Shown in pieces: positions 37,916-50,174 of a DNA stretch of 64,000 bases. Each line of letters begins with the position of its first letter. Within the stretch, counting starts at the first letter, position 1. The position numbers and the translations under genes are program-made. The DNA comes from Nymphaea colorata (taxonomy: Eukaryota; Streptophyta; Magnoliopsida; Nymphaeales; Nymphaeaceae). Under the pieces are notes generated by a model, which had not been told where the DNA came from, did no database searches, and saw only the letters and a program-made list of their open reading frames with translations. Location of the stretch: positions 24,631,703-24,695,702 of the forward strand of contig NC_045146.1 in assembly GCF_008831285.2 (NCBI RefSeq), written 5' to 3'.

Positions 37916-38994
37916 ACCCCGTAGTCCAGTGCCACTGGCATTTCTAAATGATGTGGTCCTAGGGCTTAATCATTTCAGATCTGCGAACCCTGAAATTCCT
38001 CAGATGTTTAGAGCCTAAATTTAAAATAAAAGTACCAAAGATCGATTTGAGATCAGACATGATACAAGCCATGATACTAAATGAAATGAACTTTAGATCC
38101 CAAGAGCTTTCGCACGTGGACTATGCAAGCCATTCGGGTTTGATCCAACCCGTGGCAAAGGCCCGACATAGAAGTAGAACACTGATCTTGAAAGACACCC
38201 AATTTCAAAAGCCATTGATCCCGAAGCCGGCAATCCCTAGAACAGAACTGGCTCCACGTAAATGCAACTTCTCTCAACTCTCACATTCTCATGGGCAACC
38301 TTTGAGGATGTAAGTGATTCAGACTTAAATAAGCTAATACGTACAAGCGGACCACCCCAGCCCACTTTCGTCGGAAGCTAATACATAAAAGGGAATTGAG
38401 TTGAAAGTATTTCTCAAGCACTAATGCTATTAGCAGTCCTGTCCGTAATTGTTTAACAAAAGGCATTTCTCAAGCACTTACGCTGCTACACTCCGGTCCG
38501 TATTTTCTTTTTAACCATCTTTTCCATGCAACATAAGTAGTTTGTTTAATAAAGTCAAAGGTAAAGGACCCTCATGGGACCGGTCATAAAACCTCTTGGG
38601 TGCGTCTCTCCAACTCCAGAAGATAAACGTATCTTGGGGTTACCTAAGGAGTTGATGCTCATGAAGGTTCGACCTACACCAGCCATGGAACCCATCTTGT
38701 GGATCTTCGACATGTATATCTTTTTAAAGAGCCCTCTGGGACATCAAACTAAGTAGCTTCTAGGCCGTTCAAAGTAAGTAGTTTCTTAGAGGGCGTCCAG
38801 AATTCTGTCCGATCGCATCGTGCTTACGTTGTTTTCTGTAGTTTTTTTCTTGAAGAAAGTCCATTCTCTTTTTTCCTCGAAAACCCAAAGGAAAGAAGAA
38901 GAAGAAGAAGAAGATCATCTGGTTCCGTTCTAGAAACATATTTTTTAATCTCTATCTCTTTAGCAAAAGACAAAGAACATTGCCAAAAAAAAAA

Positions 38995-39016
38995 AGAGAG
39001 AGAGAGAGAGAGAGAT
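38995..39016. repeat. (GA)n microsatellite downstream of MFS copy 2
   Basis: Short GA run that is not present at the equivalent place of copy 1 (31265-31280). Confidence 0.85.
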
Positions 39017-39164
39017 ATCGCGCTTCCTAAAATTTTCCATTAACCTGTTGAATGTTGATGAACCCTCGTAGCAAAATACTCCCTCTAGCAAAATTATGGA
39101 AGACGATGAACATCACGAAAAAGATCATGCTTCCTGAAATTTTCCGTCAACTTGTAGGGTGGTG

Positions 39165-42100
39165 TTAAACATAGGCAGACCACAACACGTGCCAGTTACA
39201 ATTCCGTTGCCACCATTTCCCCTTAAGAAGTTGAATGCAAACTGCTGCAGAAAACAACCCAAATGAAGATAGTGCCATGATGGTTGAATTCTCAAGCTTC
39301 CGATTATATCCACCCTGAAAAATTTTAGGGACGGATGAAGAAATTCAGGATTAAAAGGCAAAAAAAAAAAGTATAAAAAATAAGCCAAAGGAAACGTTGG
39401 GCACCTGAATCAAAACATACAAGATCCCAGCATTTGCAGGTACCAGAGACAAGCTCATCATGCCAGCTCGCAATTCATTCGGAACATACCTGCAGTTACA
39501 ACGTGATATGAAATCACTTGCATAGATGGCAGGACTAAAACATCAGATTAATAACTTTTTAACAAATTTACATGCTCCGCAGCCTTGCAAGTGAAGGTAC
39601 AATCAGGCCGAAAGATCCATGGATAATGCAGAAGAGAACCACTAGGACTGCAATTTCCTGCAATAAATGTTTGTGGAATCTACTCAAAAAATGTCAAACA
39701 TAAAGGAAATTTATTTTGCATCATCCAAATATGAAAATGCTGCAAATGTGAATGTGAGCAAAATGCATATGATTCATCTTAATTGTTCTTCGAGTAATAC
39801 TCTGAAACCCAAAGTTCAAAAGATTCAAATTTTTTGAACTTCACGTATTTGAATCTTTTCACATTGCAAAATTGGATTCTCACAGTCGCCAATATGGAAA
39901 TGAGACGCCAATTATTTCTAAGAGATTTAAGGGCATATGGTCCAAGACCACACAGGTTTCTACGGTTCTACCTCCCCAAAATATGCATTGGATACAGGGA
40001 ATTATATGTTTCTCATGTTGAGCTAATCCAACGGATACATCATAGGCATGGATAAATAAATACTAAACATGGATGTTCATGTTCAGTGTGTTGTTCTAAA
40101 AAATTTTACCTGATAGTCATAAGCTATAACAGAAAATGAAAAGCCAACCACCATGAAAACAATAGTCAAGCAGTCTTCTACTTCAATGGAAAAAAAACCA
40201 TTGAACATCCATGGAACCATCGTGCTACCAAACATTCTTGCACCAAGCAGACATGGGTATATTAATCCTAGAGCCACTTCTCTCCCATCTGCCTGCACGA
40301 AATGAAAGAATGAGTGGCCAATTTATTTGGAAAATAAAAGCAACTTATGTGTTTCTCCGACAACTATTTCAATGATGAGTTGGGAGGGAACTTGTCCAAT
40401 AAGAATTAGCATCTATAGCACCATCAACCTGGACAGGTGTATGGCTCAATCATATTAGTGTGAGGACCTCATATCTGGTGTTGCTGTAACAACCCGACCC
40501 TTTGGGGTGTTACAGTTGCAGCAAAGGACATAATCAGCCTTCATCAGCCATGATCCAGGAAGACATTTTATTTTTTGCCTTTCTTTTTGGTTTTTCTTTC
40601 CCTTTTCAATTTTCCCCTTGTTTTTCTTCCTCTTATATTTCTTGGCTTCAATGTATACATAAGTCAGGACCAAGGTCGCAGCACATATCATGATGACTTT
40701 TGAAAATCTCATAATATTTACGAGAAAATCAAATGAAACAAAAAATCAGGAAAAATTCATGAGATTTTGAAAATCTTGCCAAAATGCATGATGGATATTG
40801 TCAAAAATATTGCAATATTTACAAGAAAATCAAATAAAACGAAAAAAATAAAGAAAAAGCCAAATTCTTGCCGAAACAAAAAAAAAATCACGATTTAATA
40901 GCAATCTTTTCCCAAGATTTTAATATTTTTTAATTTTTAGAATTTTTAAAGATTTTTTTGGTATTTGTATGATTTTTTTTAATTTTTAAAAATTGTCGAG
41001 ATATTCCGGAGATTCTCCTGAGAAAAGCAACTTTGCTGAAAAATACTTAAAAAAAACTTCGCTGATATTTTACTGTGTGACAATGGTCAGGACTAAAAGA
41101 ATTTCAGCACCTCAGAATTTCCATCTCAAGTGCAGACAAGTTTCTCGTTCATTTGGTACCAACTAAATTGCTTCCATGTGACTGTAAGTACAAGCATGCT
41201 TTTCTGTGTGCAGTACATTTTAAGGTTATTAGCACTTAAAACATAGAAAAGCCAATGGAAAAAATAATACCACTACAGTTGGTATCCAGAGAAGCCAAAA
41301 GATTGCCATGGAGAAGTGAACAGCTGAATGAGCACAGGCCAATAGCAATACCCTTCCATCTGGCAGGAAATTACAGAACTTGCTTTATAAGTGAATAACA
41401 AAGAAACAAAGAAAAAACATAAAAATGCACAAACAGAGAGCCATACACGAATAAAAAGAAATAAGAAGCATGCAAGAGCACACAGTACATGCATCTTCAT
41501 GCATGGGCAAGAGCATGTCCAAGAAGCAACATGAAAAAACACATACATATACATAAATGGACTGTGACACCTTGATTAAAATGAAAAAAAAAATCCCATA
41601 ATACATGGAATAATTAATTATTACATGGACATCCTCTAGTTACGAGCTCAGCTAGGAATACACATTAAGACCAAAAGTTGGATTGCATCACAAAGAGAAC
41701 TTTTAAGATAGTGGAGAGTTAAATCCCAAAACTGTGTAGGATGAAATTGGATATCAACAACGTAGTAGTAATTTAACATCAGTGTCATTATTCTATTACC
41801 CAAAAGGAAAGCTTCCTTGAATATCAATATACTAAAGCTTTCATGGATAAAAAAAAATTCAGTTACCATTAAGAAAAAGTGAAGACAATGAAAGCTTGTA
41901 ATTCTTGAACGTAGATGATGGTACATGTTCATCCCACCCGCTATTGATATAAAGGAGGCAAACAATTGCCAAAGCAAAAGCAGAAACAGCAGGGGAGGCT
42001 AGCCCACTCTCAGAACTCCATGAAATCAAGGAATTTGCCATAACCTGGCTTCCAATTAGTGAAGCTGATTCCATAAAAGTCATCAACCAAAAAGTGTCAC

Positions 42101-42723
42101 TCAACAATTCCTTCCTGAAACCCAACTGAAAAGAAACAACCAGGTGCAACAAAGATTAACAATATAATAAACCAAGGCCTTTCACTATTAAGTTAGGAAA
42201 AGCAGTCATATTCACTGCAAACCTTTTCATGTTCAGTGACCATCCATGTCTCGAAACTGCATGAATATATTGATGATGACAATGACAAGAAGATGCATGT
42301 CATCCAAACACTTGGATACTTGTTCATGCCCCTTAATATGCCACCTGCAAGTTGCAGAAGGCAAGCAAACATGCATGCTTTCTTTTGCCCTCTGCAGTGT
42401 AGGTGAATCAATCAGAACACTGACATGACACAAGGCCAGTTTTCAAAAAGAAACAAACTTAAGCCTGAGAATCATCAGAATGAAGAAACTTGGCACCACA
42501 AACATTCTAGAAATAATTTGGGGCAAGTATAGAAGATGTATATCTGTATTTATAGAAGATGTATTTATGACCAAAAAGAAGGGAAATAAAGTCACTTATG
42601 GCCTCAAAGTCATTATCTTCCAATCAAAAATTCATGCTTAGCAAGTTTTGCTTTAACAAGCCAAGATATTGAAGGTCACCCTGATTATGATAATCAACGT
42701 CACAGTGACTTTCTACTACAACC

Positions 42724-42802
<79 letters not shown>

Positions 42803-44245
42803 GACTTGTATAATAGGTTCACATAAGCTACCACTCATAAGTTTTCTTTCTCTAAGAAGTTCTTCAAATATCATATAGTGCAGTTATATATGATATTTGG
42901 CCTATATTGTTAAACCTCTCATATTTTCTCGACATAATGGAGCAGCAAAATTGTGCTGCATTATTACATTCATTTGATTGCTCCTTAAATTATCTTGTGT
43001 GTTGCTAAACCAAAGGAATAGAAGCACATCACATTTTTTATGTTCATTTGGTTCCTTTAAACTATTTGATACTGTTTCCTGCATTATATTCTCCCAGTGA
43101 CAAGGAAATGAGATCAGGAAGGCATATAATGGTTGCTAACAAGATCCTTTTAGGCCCATACTTCAATCATCCAGAAAAATAAGGGGAATAAAAAGGGTAA
43201 AGAGGAAGCCATAATGGTTCCTTTCAGTTGCTAATTTTGTTTCGTTTCTGTTTTTTTTTTTGGTCAATACACATCTTCCATCGCCTACTATAAGCAAGTG
43301 TTTTCTAGGGCTGTGGACACTAAGCCAACCAATTTACAGATTATGACGAAATATGCCTCACAATGAAGTTTTAATTCTTCAGGAAGGATGTTTCCGAAAC
43401 CATATGAATGAGATCCAGCTGCAAATGGACCATGTTAAACAGAAGGTCAACAATGAGGAGCTCCAGCTCCAGGTGATTTTTGTAAATCAGAATAAAATCT
43501 TTACCCATACTTGAAAAATATTGTCCATATAAAGCACAGTATTAAGAGCAACTCCCACAGCTGTTATTTCCTCCCTCTTAATCAGGGCTACCACAAGCAG
43601 CCATTGGGTTTGGTAAATGATATTCTGAAGCAAAAAGCAAGGAGCTTACAATATCAACAGTCAAAAACTGGTAAAGATCTGAACTACAGCTACAGCGAAC
43701 TAACAGTTACAAATGCAGAAACGAAGACAGAATTGCGACTAAAGAAACATGGGACAATATCAACAGTCAAAAACTCACAGAACATCTGAAAGAGGCGCCA
43801 AGAACGTTCCAAGAAGAAGAGAAGCAACACTTCCAGATGAGAGAACCAGAGCCATCTGCTCCCTGTTCAGACCCTTACCAACATACTCGATCTCTCCGAA
43901 GACATTTTGAATCCCTTCGACCACTACGCATCGTCCCAAAGGAATAGCAAATCACTAAAAAAGGCGATACCCATCAAAGATGGACCAAAAAAAAAAAGAA
44001 AACAACGCCGGTCCGTAAAAGAGGCAAAAGAAAAGCACAGTACCTGACAACAAGCAGTACGCAACCAAGAAGCTCCTTTGGAACCGAGGAAACTGAGATG
44101 GGTATGTCGAGGAACCAGCCTTTCTAGACGAGATCTTTGATAAGAAGAATGGGAAGAGGAGGATTGACGCCGACGACGCGGAGAATAGGAGGAAGTAGGA
44201 CCAGGGGTTGGGCTCCCAGACGTCTGGCAGGATGACTACCCCCAT
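39165..44245 (-). CDS. Major facilitator transporter, MFSD5/MOT2-like, copy 2
   Basis: Nine exons: 44245-44044, 43923-43779, 42391-42223, 42125-41867, 41359-41271, 40292-40110, 39657-39572, 39489-39405 and 39314-39165. They splice to 1368 nt (455 residues) with no stop or frameshift. Exons 1-8 have exactly the lengths of copy 1. Differences include MGVVILPDVWEPNPW at the start, EYVGKGLNREQM for EYVAQGLNREQM, TEHEK for SEHEK and WLLWIPTVV for WLLWAPTVV. The stop codon TGA of copy 1 reads TGG here, so the protein gains five residues (WSAYV) before TAA. All splice borders are conserved, so it appears functional. Role as for copy 1; the substrate is unknown. Confidence 0.88.
40485..40514. mobile_element. 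30-bp TG...CA mini-insertion with 5-bp target duplication
   Basis: Starts TGTAACAACCC and ends GGGGTGTTACA, an imperfect palindrome with TG...CA termini. It is flanked by gttgc at 40480-40484 and 40515-40519. The corresponding site in copy 1 (32749-32753) has one gttgc and no insert. Termini and 5-bp duplication resemble LTR-retrotransposon ends. Confidence 0.75.
42727..42799. repeat. (TA)n microsatellite in MFS copy 2
   Basis: Long pure TA run in intron 2. The equivalent place in copy 1 (about 34845-34870) has only short tatat stretches. Confidence 0.95.
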
Positions 44246-44453
44246 TTCCTATCGGTTGGTTAAGATGGTGAATGCTAGGTGGTGATGATGATGATGGGTC
44301 GGTACGCCATGACCAGAAACTCTCCAGGAAGCCAAATATGTAACGAGAAGGCGGAAGCTGTCTGTTTCGTTTGCAGATTATTCCAACAGGTTAGTTCGGT
44401 TTCAGGTTTTCAACGGACGGGCTCACCGTCTTCTTGAAGCTTGGCCGTTACGA

Positions 44454-45784
44454 AGGGCGAGCAGGCAGGCATGCTAAACAGGTTAGCTTTCTGCTGCTTC
44501 TAGTTCACACTATAAATATGTGAGGAACCCAACCCATGTTATCAAACACCTTTTATCACTATTAATCTCTGTATTTGCAGTTGATGCGTGTGTCTGTGTG
44601 AGTTTTCTTTAAAATTTACAACGAAAACTACAAGTTAGGTAGAAGGAGATTGTCCCTTGTTCAGATGTGGGAAAATCATGTGGCCCTTACTTTAGCCTTA
44701 GGGTAACCACCTGCTTTGGCCTATCTATACAGAAGGCGTTAAATGAAGTTTAACTTTACAAGTTTCAACATCCTGCCTCATAGAAATGTATGGTCTAGAT
44801 ATTATCTGTTTCTGAAAAAGTAGGACACGAAGGTAAATTAATTTGCACTTGATTGAATTTTAACTGCTAAAGAACAGTCAGGAGGACCTCTAGATGGGAG
44901 ACTAAAACTCTGGTTTCATGTTAGATCCGATCTCACGGATTCTGACCTTGGCCTAAGCAGATGCCATGTAATTGGATTCAAATTTAGAGGCAGAGTTCAT
45001 TTTTGAAACCAAATTTGGATCCAATTTGCACAAAACCCAATATTTATTAGTGCAGGGGTTGAGTTTTTTTGTCAGGCCTGAAATCAGAATCTTTTATCTG
45101 CGAAAACACAGGGCAGATATGAGTCTGATTAGTAATGAAAATTAATTTAAATTCAATTTAAAGCGTCATGGCTGATATGATATACCATATTGGTATATTT
45201 TAAACATTGCTTGTGGCTAAAAGGTCAATAAGGCTATGATACACCATATCGGTATATTTACAGAGTACCATGTGGATAAAACGTGATAATTCAAAAGCAA
45301 GCAATATTTCACGTTTCAGGCGAAAGCACCTGCCTTCAAGTATTGCCAGAATAGTTTAGAAAAAAAGATGCTCAACTCTGGAAGGAAACAGGTTTCAATA
45401 TTTTTTTGTCTCTCTTGATCGTTTTCCAAAGAAATCATTCAACACGTATTCCAACGGAATGTTTCAATATAGCCAATATTATTTGCGCAGGAGCAAGATG
45501 AAGAAAATCCAATTTGGACCCAGTTTGCCAGTTACCCTATGGATGTACAAGTGCATCCTCAAGTTATACATCTTACTAGATTTAATATTAATCTTATCAA
45601 AGTTTATGTTCCAACTTAAAAAAATATATACTCATAATGTAAGGCTAGTAGTTTCTTTAAATTTGAGATTTTGATTTTGCTATTTCAATCAGCAGTTAGT
45701 TCCGGAAATGGCAAACTAAGACAGAGTTAGACTATTTCATTCTTCCATTTGCCTTGTTTTTGGGAACTAAATACGTCTTAGATA
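44454..45784. other. Intergenic region between MFS copy 2 and the pseudogene
   Basis: AT-rich, no gene recognised. A short repeated motif (gatataccatattggtatatt at about 45179-45199 and a similar gatacaccatatcggtatatt at about 45239-45260) is present twice. Confidence 0.4.
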
Positions 45785-48400
45785 GTTCCCTCAAATTGTT
45801 TTTAGACGATAAGCCTCTTCATTCTGTTGATCCTCAAGCTCAAGCCTGTGAGTTTCTTTCTTTCTGAAAACTGACGTAGCAATATTCTGATGGTTTCACC
45901 TACATTGCGGAGGGGAAAAGAAAGCGTCGATTGTTGCGTGCCTTCTGCAATTTGTGAGTGGCACAGTAAGGGGAACGAACAAATATCCAAGTGTTTGGAT
46001 GTCATGCATCTTCTTGTCATTGTCATCATCAATATATTCATGCAACATTGGAACATGGATGTTGGCTGAACATGAAAAGGTTTGCCTTCAACGTGACGGG
46101 GTTTTCCTAAATTCAGTGTTGGAATGCTTTGGTTTATAATCTTGTTAATATTTGTGCACATGTTAGTTGCTTTTTCAGTTGGGTTTCAGTGAAGGCATTG
46201 TTGAGAAATCTGCTTCACTAGTTGGAAGCCAGTTTATGGCAGATTCCTTGATTTCTTGGAGTTACTGTGGGTGGTCTGGTCTCCTCTGCAGTTTCTGCTT
46301 CTGCTCTGGCAATTGTTTGCGTCCTTTATGTCAACAGGGATGTGATGAACATGCACCAGCATCTACATTCAGGAATTACAAGCTTTCATTTTCTTCACTT
46401 TTTTAAAGTGGTAACTGAATATCTTTGTTTCCATGAGAGCTTCAATATATGATATTCAAGGCAACTCTCTTTTGGAAGGACAGAACAATGACATTCAATA
46501 TATGATACACAATTATGGGATTTAACTCCCAGTATCTTCAAAGTTCTCTTTATGTTGCAGTCCAACTTTTGGTCTTAAAGGATATTCCTGGCTAGGCTTA
46601 TTATTACAGGATATCTATTTAATACTTAATTATTCCATGTATAATGGGAAAAATAACTTTGCAAGCACTTGCTTTTGTAATATGACTTTAAAACGTAATG
46701 CACGCGTGAAATCATACCTGTACTTGTATTCTCATCGAAGCAATTTAGTGGTACCAAATGAACAAGAAACTTGGCTATGGTTCTCAATATCTCTTTCAGT
46801 CCTGACATATCTATCCACTGGAGCGGGGAAAAAAGGAGGAAGGAAAATAAGAAACGAAAGGCAAAAGAAGAAGGGGAACAAGAAAAGAAATGTCAAAGAT
46901 AAAATGTCTTCGTGGATCATTATTCGTGAAGGCTTATTAAATATCATTTGCTGCAACGATGCAACCACATGCAAGATCTTCACGTTAATAGGATCGAGCC
47001 ATACACATGTCCAGGTTGATGGTGCTATAGATGCTAATTCTTATGGGAAAAAAAATCCCCTCTTAACTCGTCACTGGAACAGTAAACTGAATTTATGCAT
47101 TTCTTGTTTTGCAAAGAACACATGAATTGCATATATTTTTCAAATAAATGTTTGCTCATCCCTTCATTTTCGTGCAGCAGATGGGACAGAAGTAACTACA
47201 GGATTGACATGCCCATGTCTGCTTGGCGGAACACGGCGGTTTGAAGGATGTTGAGCGGTGTGCTGCCCACTGAAATGGACGGCCGCCAACTGCTTGACCA
47301 GCACCTTCATGGTGGTTGGCTTTTCTTTTCCTGTTATAGCTTACAACTATCAGGTAAGTTTTTTACAACACACTAAACATGAACATCCATATTCATTATC
47401 TATTCGTGCCTGCCCATTGTGTAGCCATTTGATTAGACCAAATAAAAGGAACGCACAGTCCGCTGTATCAAATTCGTCTTTCGGGGGAAATGGAAACCTC
47501 TCTGGTATTGTGTGAATCCAAGTTTGCAATGTGAAAAGATTCAAACATGTGAAGTTCAAAACTTTCCGGCTTCTTGAACCTAACGTTGAGAGAACTTTTT
47601 GCGTAGACTTGAAGCATACATTAAGACGAACCATATGCATCCCTATTCACATTCACATTTGCAGCATTTTCATATCTGCAGAATGCAAAATAAATCTACT
47701 TCACGCTTGGCACTTTTTAAGAAGATTCCACAATCATTTATTGCAGGAAATTGGAGTCCTAGTGGTCCTCTTGTGCATTATTTACAGGTCTTCTGCCTGC
47801 TTGTACCTTTACTTGCAAGGCTGCGGAGCATGTAAATCTGTTACACAGTTGCTGATCTGATGTTTTGTTTCTGTCATCTATGCAAGTAAATTTCGTATCA
47901 TGTTGTCATCGCATTTATGTTCCGAATGAATTACGTAATAATATGATGGGCCTGTCTCTGGTACCTGAAAATGCTGGGACCTTGTACGCTTCCTTCGGCT
48001 TTCTGTAGTTTTTTGCCTTTAAATCCAGACTTTCTTCATCCGTCAGTAAAAATTTTCAGGGTGGATGTAACCGGAAGCTTGGGAATTCAACTATTATGGC
48101 ATTATCTTAGTTCGGTTGTCTTCTGCAGCAGTTTGCATTCAACCTCTTGAGCGGATATGGTCGCAACGGAATTATAACCAGCAAGGTGAAGGAAAATTTC
48201 TGGAAGCACGATCTCCTTTTTTGGTATGTTCATCGTCTGCCATAATTTTGCTAAAGGAAAAGAGAGAGTATTTTGCAAAGGATAGGCTTCATTCAACAGG
48301 CTGATGGAAAAAATCTCAGGAAGGATGATGTCCTTTTTTTGCAATGTTCATTGTATTCCATAATTTTGCTAAAGAGAGTGAAATATTTTGCTAGAGGGAA
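45785..48400 (+). pseudogene. MFS transporter pseudogene, inverted body (exons 3-4 and 6-9)
   Basis: Plus-strand homology to the MFS genes in gene order: exon 3 (about 45914-46080), exon 4 (46178-46408), exon 6 (about 47180-47354), exon 7 (47748-47832), exon 8 (about 47918-47985), exon 9 (about 48059-48183) and then the 3' flank. Exon 3 is still open but its acceptor cag reads cgg. Exon 4 lost the block encoding LLSGTFWLMTFM and is frameshifted. Exon 5 is deleted (intron 4 jumps to intron 5 near 46690-46740). Exon 6 is scrambled in places, and exon 8 has a short deletion. Exon 2 is absent. It cannot make the transporter. Confidence 0.88.
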
Positions 48401-48474
48401 GCAGATAATGTTTTGATTTTATTTGGTATTCTTGAAGAAGAAAATCAGCATAATATAATATGATCGGACAACGT

Positions 48475-48960
48475 TAGGGATCGTCCGAAACCAGTAGCAA
48501 ATCGCTAAATAGGCGATACGCGTCAAATATGGAGGATAAAACGACGGCAATCCGCCGGAGGCAGAAAGACACAAAGCACCTAACATCAAGCAGTACGCGG
48601 CCAAGAAGCTCCTCTGGAAGAGGAAATTCAGATGGGTAGGTTGACGAACCAGCCTTCTTGGAGATCTTCCAGAGGAAAGATAGGAAGAGGAGGATCAGCG
48701 CGGAGAAGAGGAGGAAGCAGCGAGAGGTTGGTCTCCCAGAAATCCGGCGGGATGACCACACACACTTCCTATCCGTTGGCTGAGATGGTGAACGCTAGGT
48801 GATGAGGGATGATGATGGGTCGGTCTGCCATTACCATAGGCTCTCCCCAAGAAGCCAAATAACCATCCGGTATTCGGCTGCTCTGTTTGGTTTGCAGATG
48901 AGTCCAATTGCTTCGTTCAGTTTCCGGTTTTCAACGGACGACAGGCATGCGAAACCAGGA
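48475..48960 (-). pseudogene. MFS pseudogene, first exon and upstream region in opposite orientation
   Basis: Minus-strand homology to intron 1, exon 1 (about 48775-48575) and the upstream region of the MFS genes. The KAGSSTYPS block is readable, but the start ATG is GTG and small indels shift the frame. The homology on its left side stops at the exon 2 acceptor, where the inverted body begins. Together with 45785-48400 this is one third copy broken by an inversion. Confidence 0.85.
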
Positions 48961-50174
48961 CTCTGGTGTCAAAACGATACGTTAATCGTGTTTGCATTGT
49001 TGAAACATGAGATCAAGCATATGGCTTTTCACCACGGAACGCCACCATCGTCCTATGAACATTACAGCCTTCAATATTTATATGATGTTATTTGCTCTTT
49101 ATATACTAAATATCGCCAACATTAAATCTAGATTTTATATAATCACAGTCAGATGTGATAAAGATGGACAATCTTATCGATGCTCGCAACATCAGCTTTA
49201 CTCTTATCAACAGCATAATCTTAATAACCTCATTTTTATTCGCCATTATCTTCTTTGCACTATTTTCCTTAAACAATTACAATTTAATTACTTCCCTTAA
49301 TGATGGCATAAATATAGTTCTCATGCATTTCACGAAAATGATTGGACTTGAGGTCCTGAGGAAGTTACGCAAACTTTTATTAAAACCTTCATGTTTTCCT
49401 TAACAGAAAAGTCACAGATGTGCTTTTGCGATGTAAAGTTTCAAGAACATTATTCCATTTGATTAACAGAAAATATCCTGAAGATATTTTCACCCTAATC
49501 CGAATCGAACAAACGATCAAATACGTGGCACCATCAACGAGTTACAAAACACCATTTTACAACAGAATTAGAACAATCACGCAACCACAAGATGCAATGG
49601 CGAACGCCATAGCCATGAAACTTCACACAAGAGAAGCTTCTTTTACCCGCAGAAATGAACGGGAGTGCCTAACAATGTAAGGCAAGTAGTTTCTGTAACT
49701 TTAGGATTTTCACTTAGCCATTTCGATCAGCAGTTGGTTCCCTAAAATGACAAACCAAGATGCTGCTTCAAGCAATATGTGTAATCAATAAATCTGATTT
49801 TCCTGAGAAAGAGAGCACGTATATTCATAATCACATGCATAACACCAATCAGTTGCTTCCAGAATTATGTCCTGGAGGTTATTAACTTGGAACAAACTAG
49901 ACCATGTACACAATACCACAATTATCAACACTTTGACATACCATGCAGATAGGCATGGGTTGTTATCCTTGACGAATACTCCAGGGCCTCAGAGAGTCCA
50001 GAAACCAGGCAGTGTCCTCAAGGCTGGGAATGATTAGACTGAAGAAGAATCTACTGCATGCTCTGAAAAATCAATACCAGAACAAATGAAAACCAAAGGA
50101 AATGTAGGGTCAAACAAAACCAAAACTAGAACCAACAATCGACAAAAGAAAAGGTAAGAGAGTGGGAAAGAGGC
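48961..50174. other. Region between the MFS pseudogene and the ACBP gene
   Basis: No gene recognised. A plus-strand open frame at 49420-49680 (86 codons) has no family signature. The right part probably holds the ACBP 3' untranslated region. Confidence 0.4.

Larger units (their letters stand above)
36696..39164. other. Upstream region of MFS copy 1 and start of duplication unit 2
   Basis: 36696-36912 is the MFS 1 upstream region with a (GAT)n run at about 36731-36749. From 36918 the DNA matches cyclophilin exon 2 and intron 1 (28199-29212), keeping only about 20 bases of exon 2 and no exon 1. From 37918 it matches 30284 onward. No independent gene. Confidence 0.8.
36913..44453. repeat. Segmental tandem duplication, unit 2
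   Basis: Direct copy of 28199-36912, shorter because it lacks the equivalents of about 29213-30283 (cyclophilin exon 1 and promoter) and 35691-36139. It ends where the MFS upstream homology stops, near gaagcttggccgttacgaag. Confidence 0.9.
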
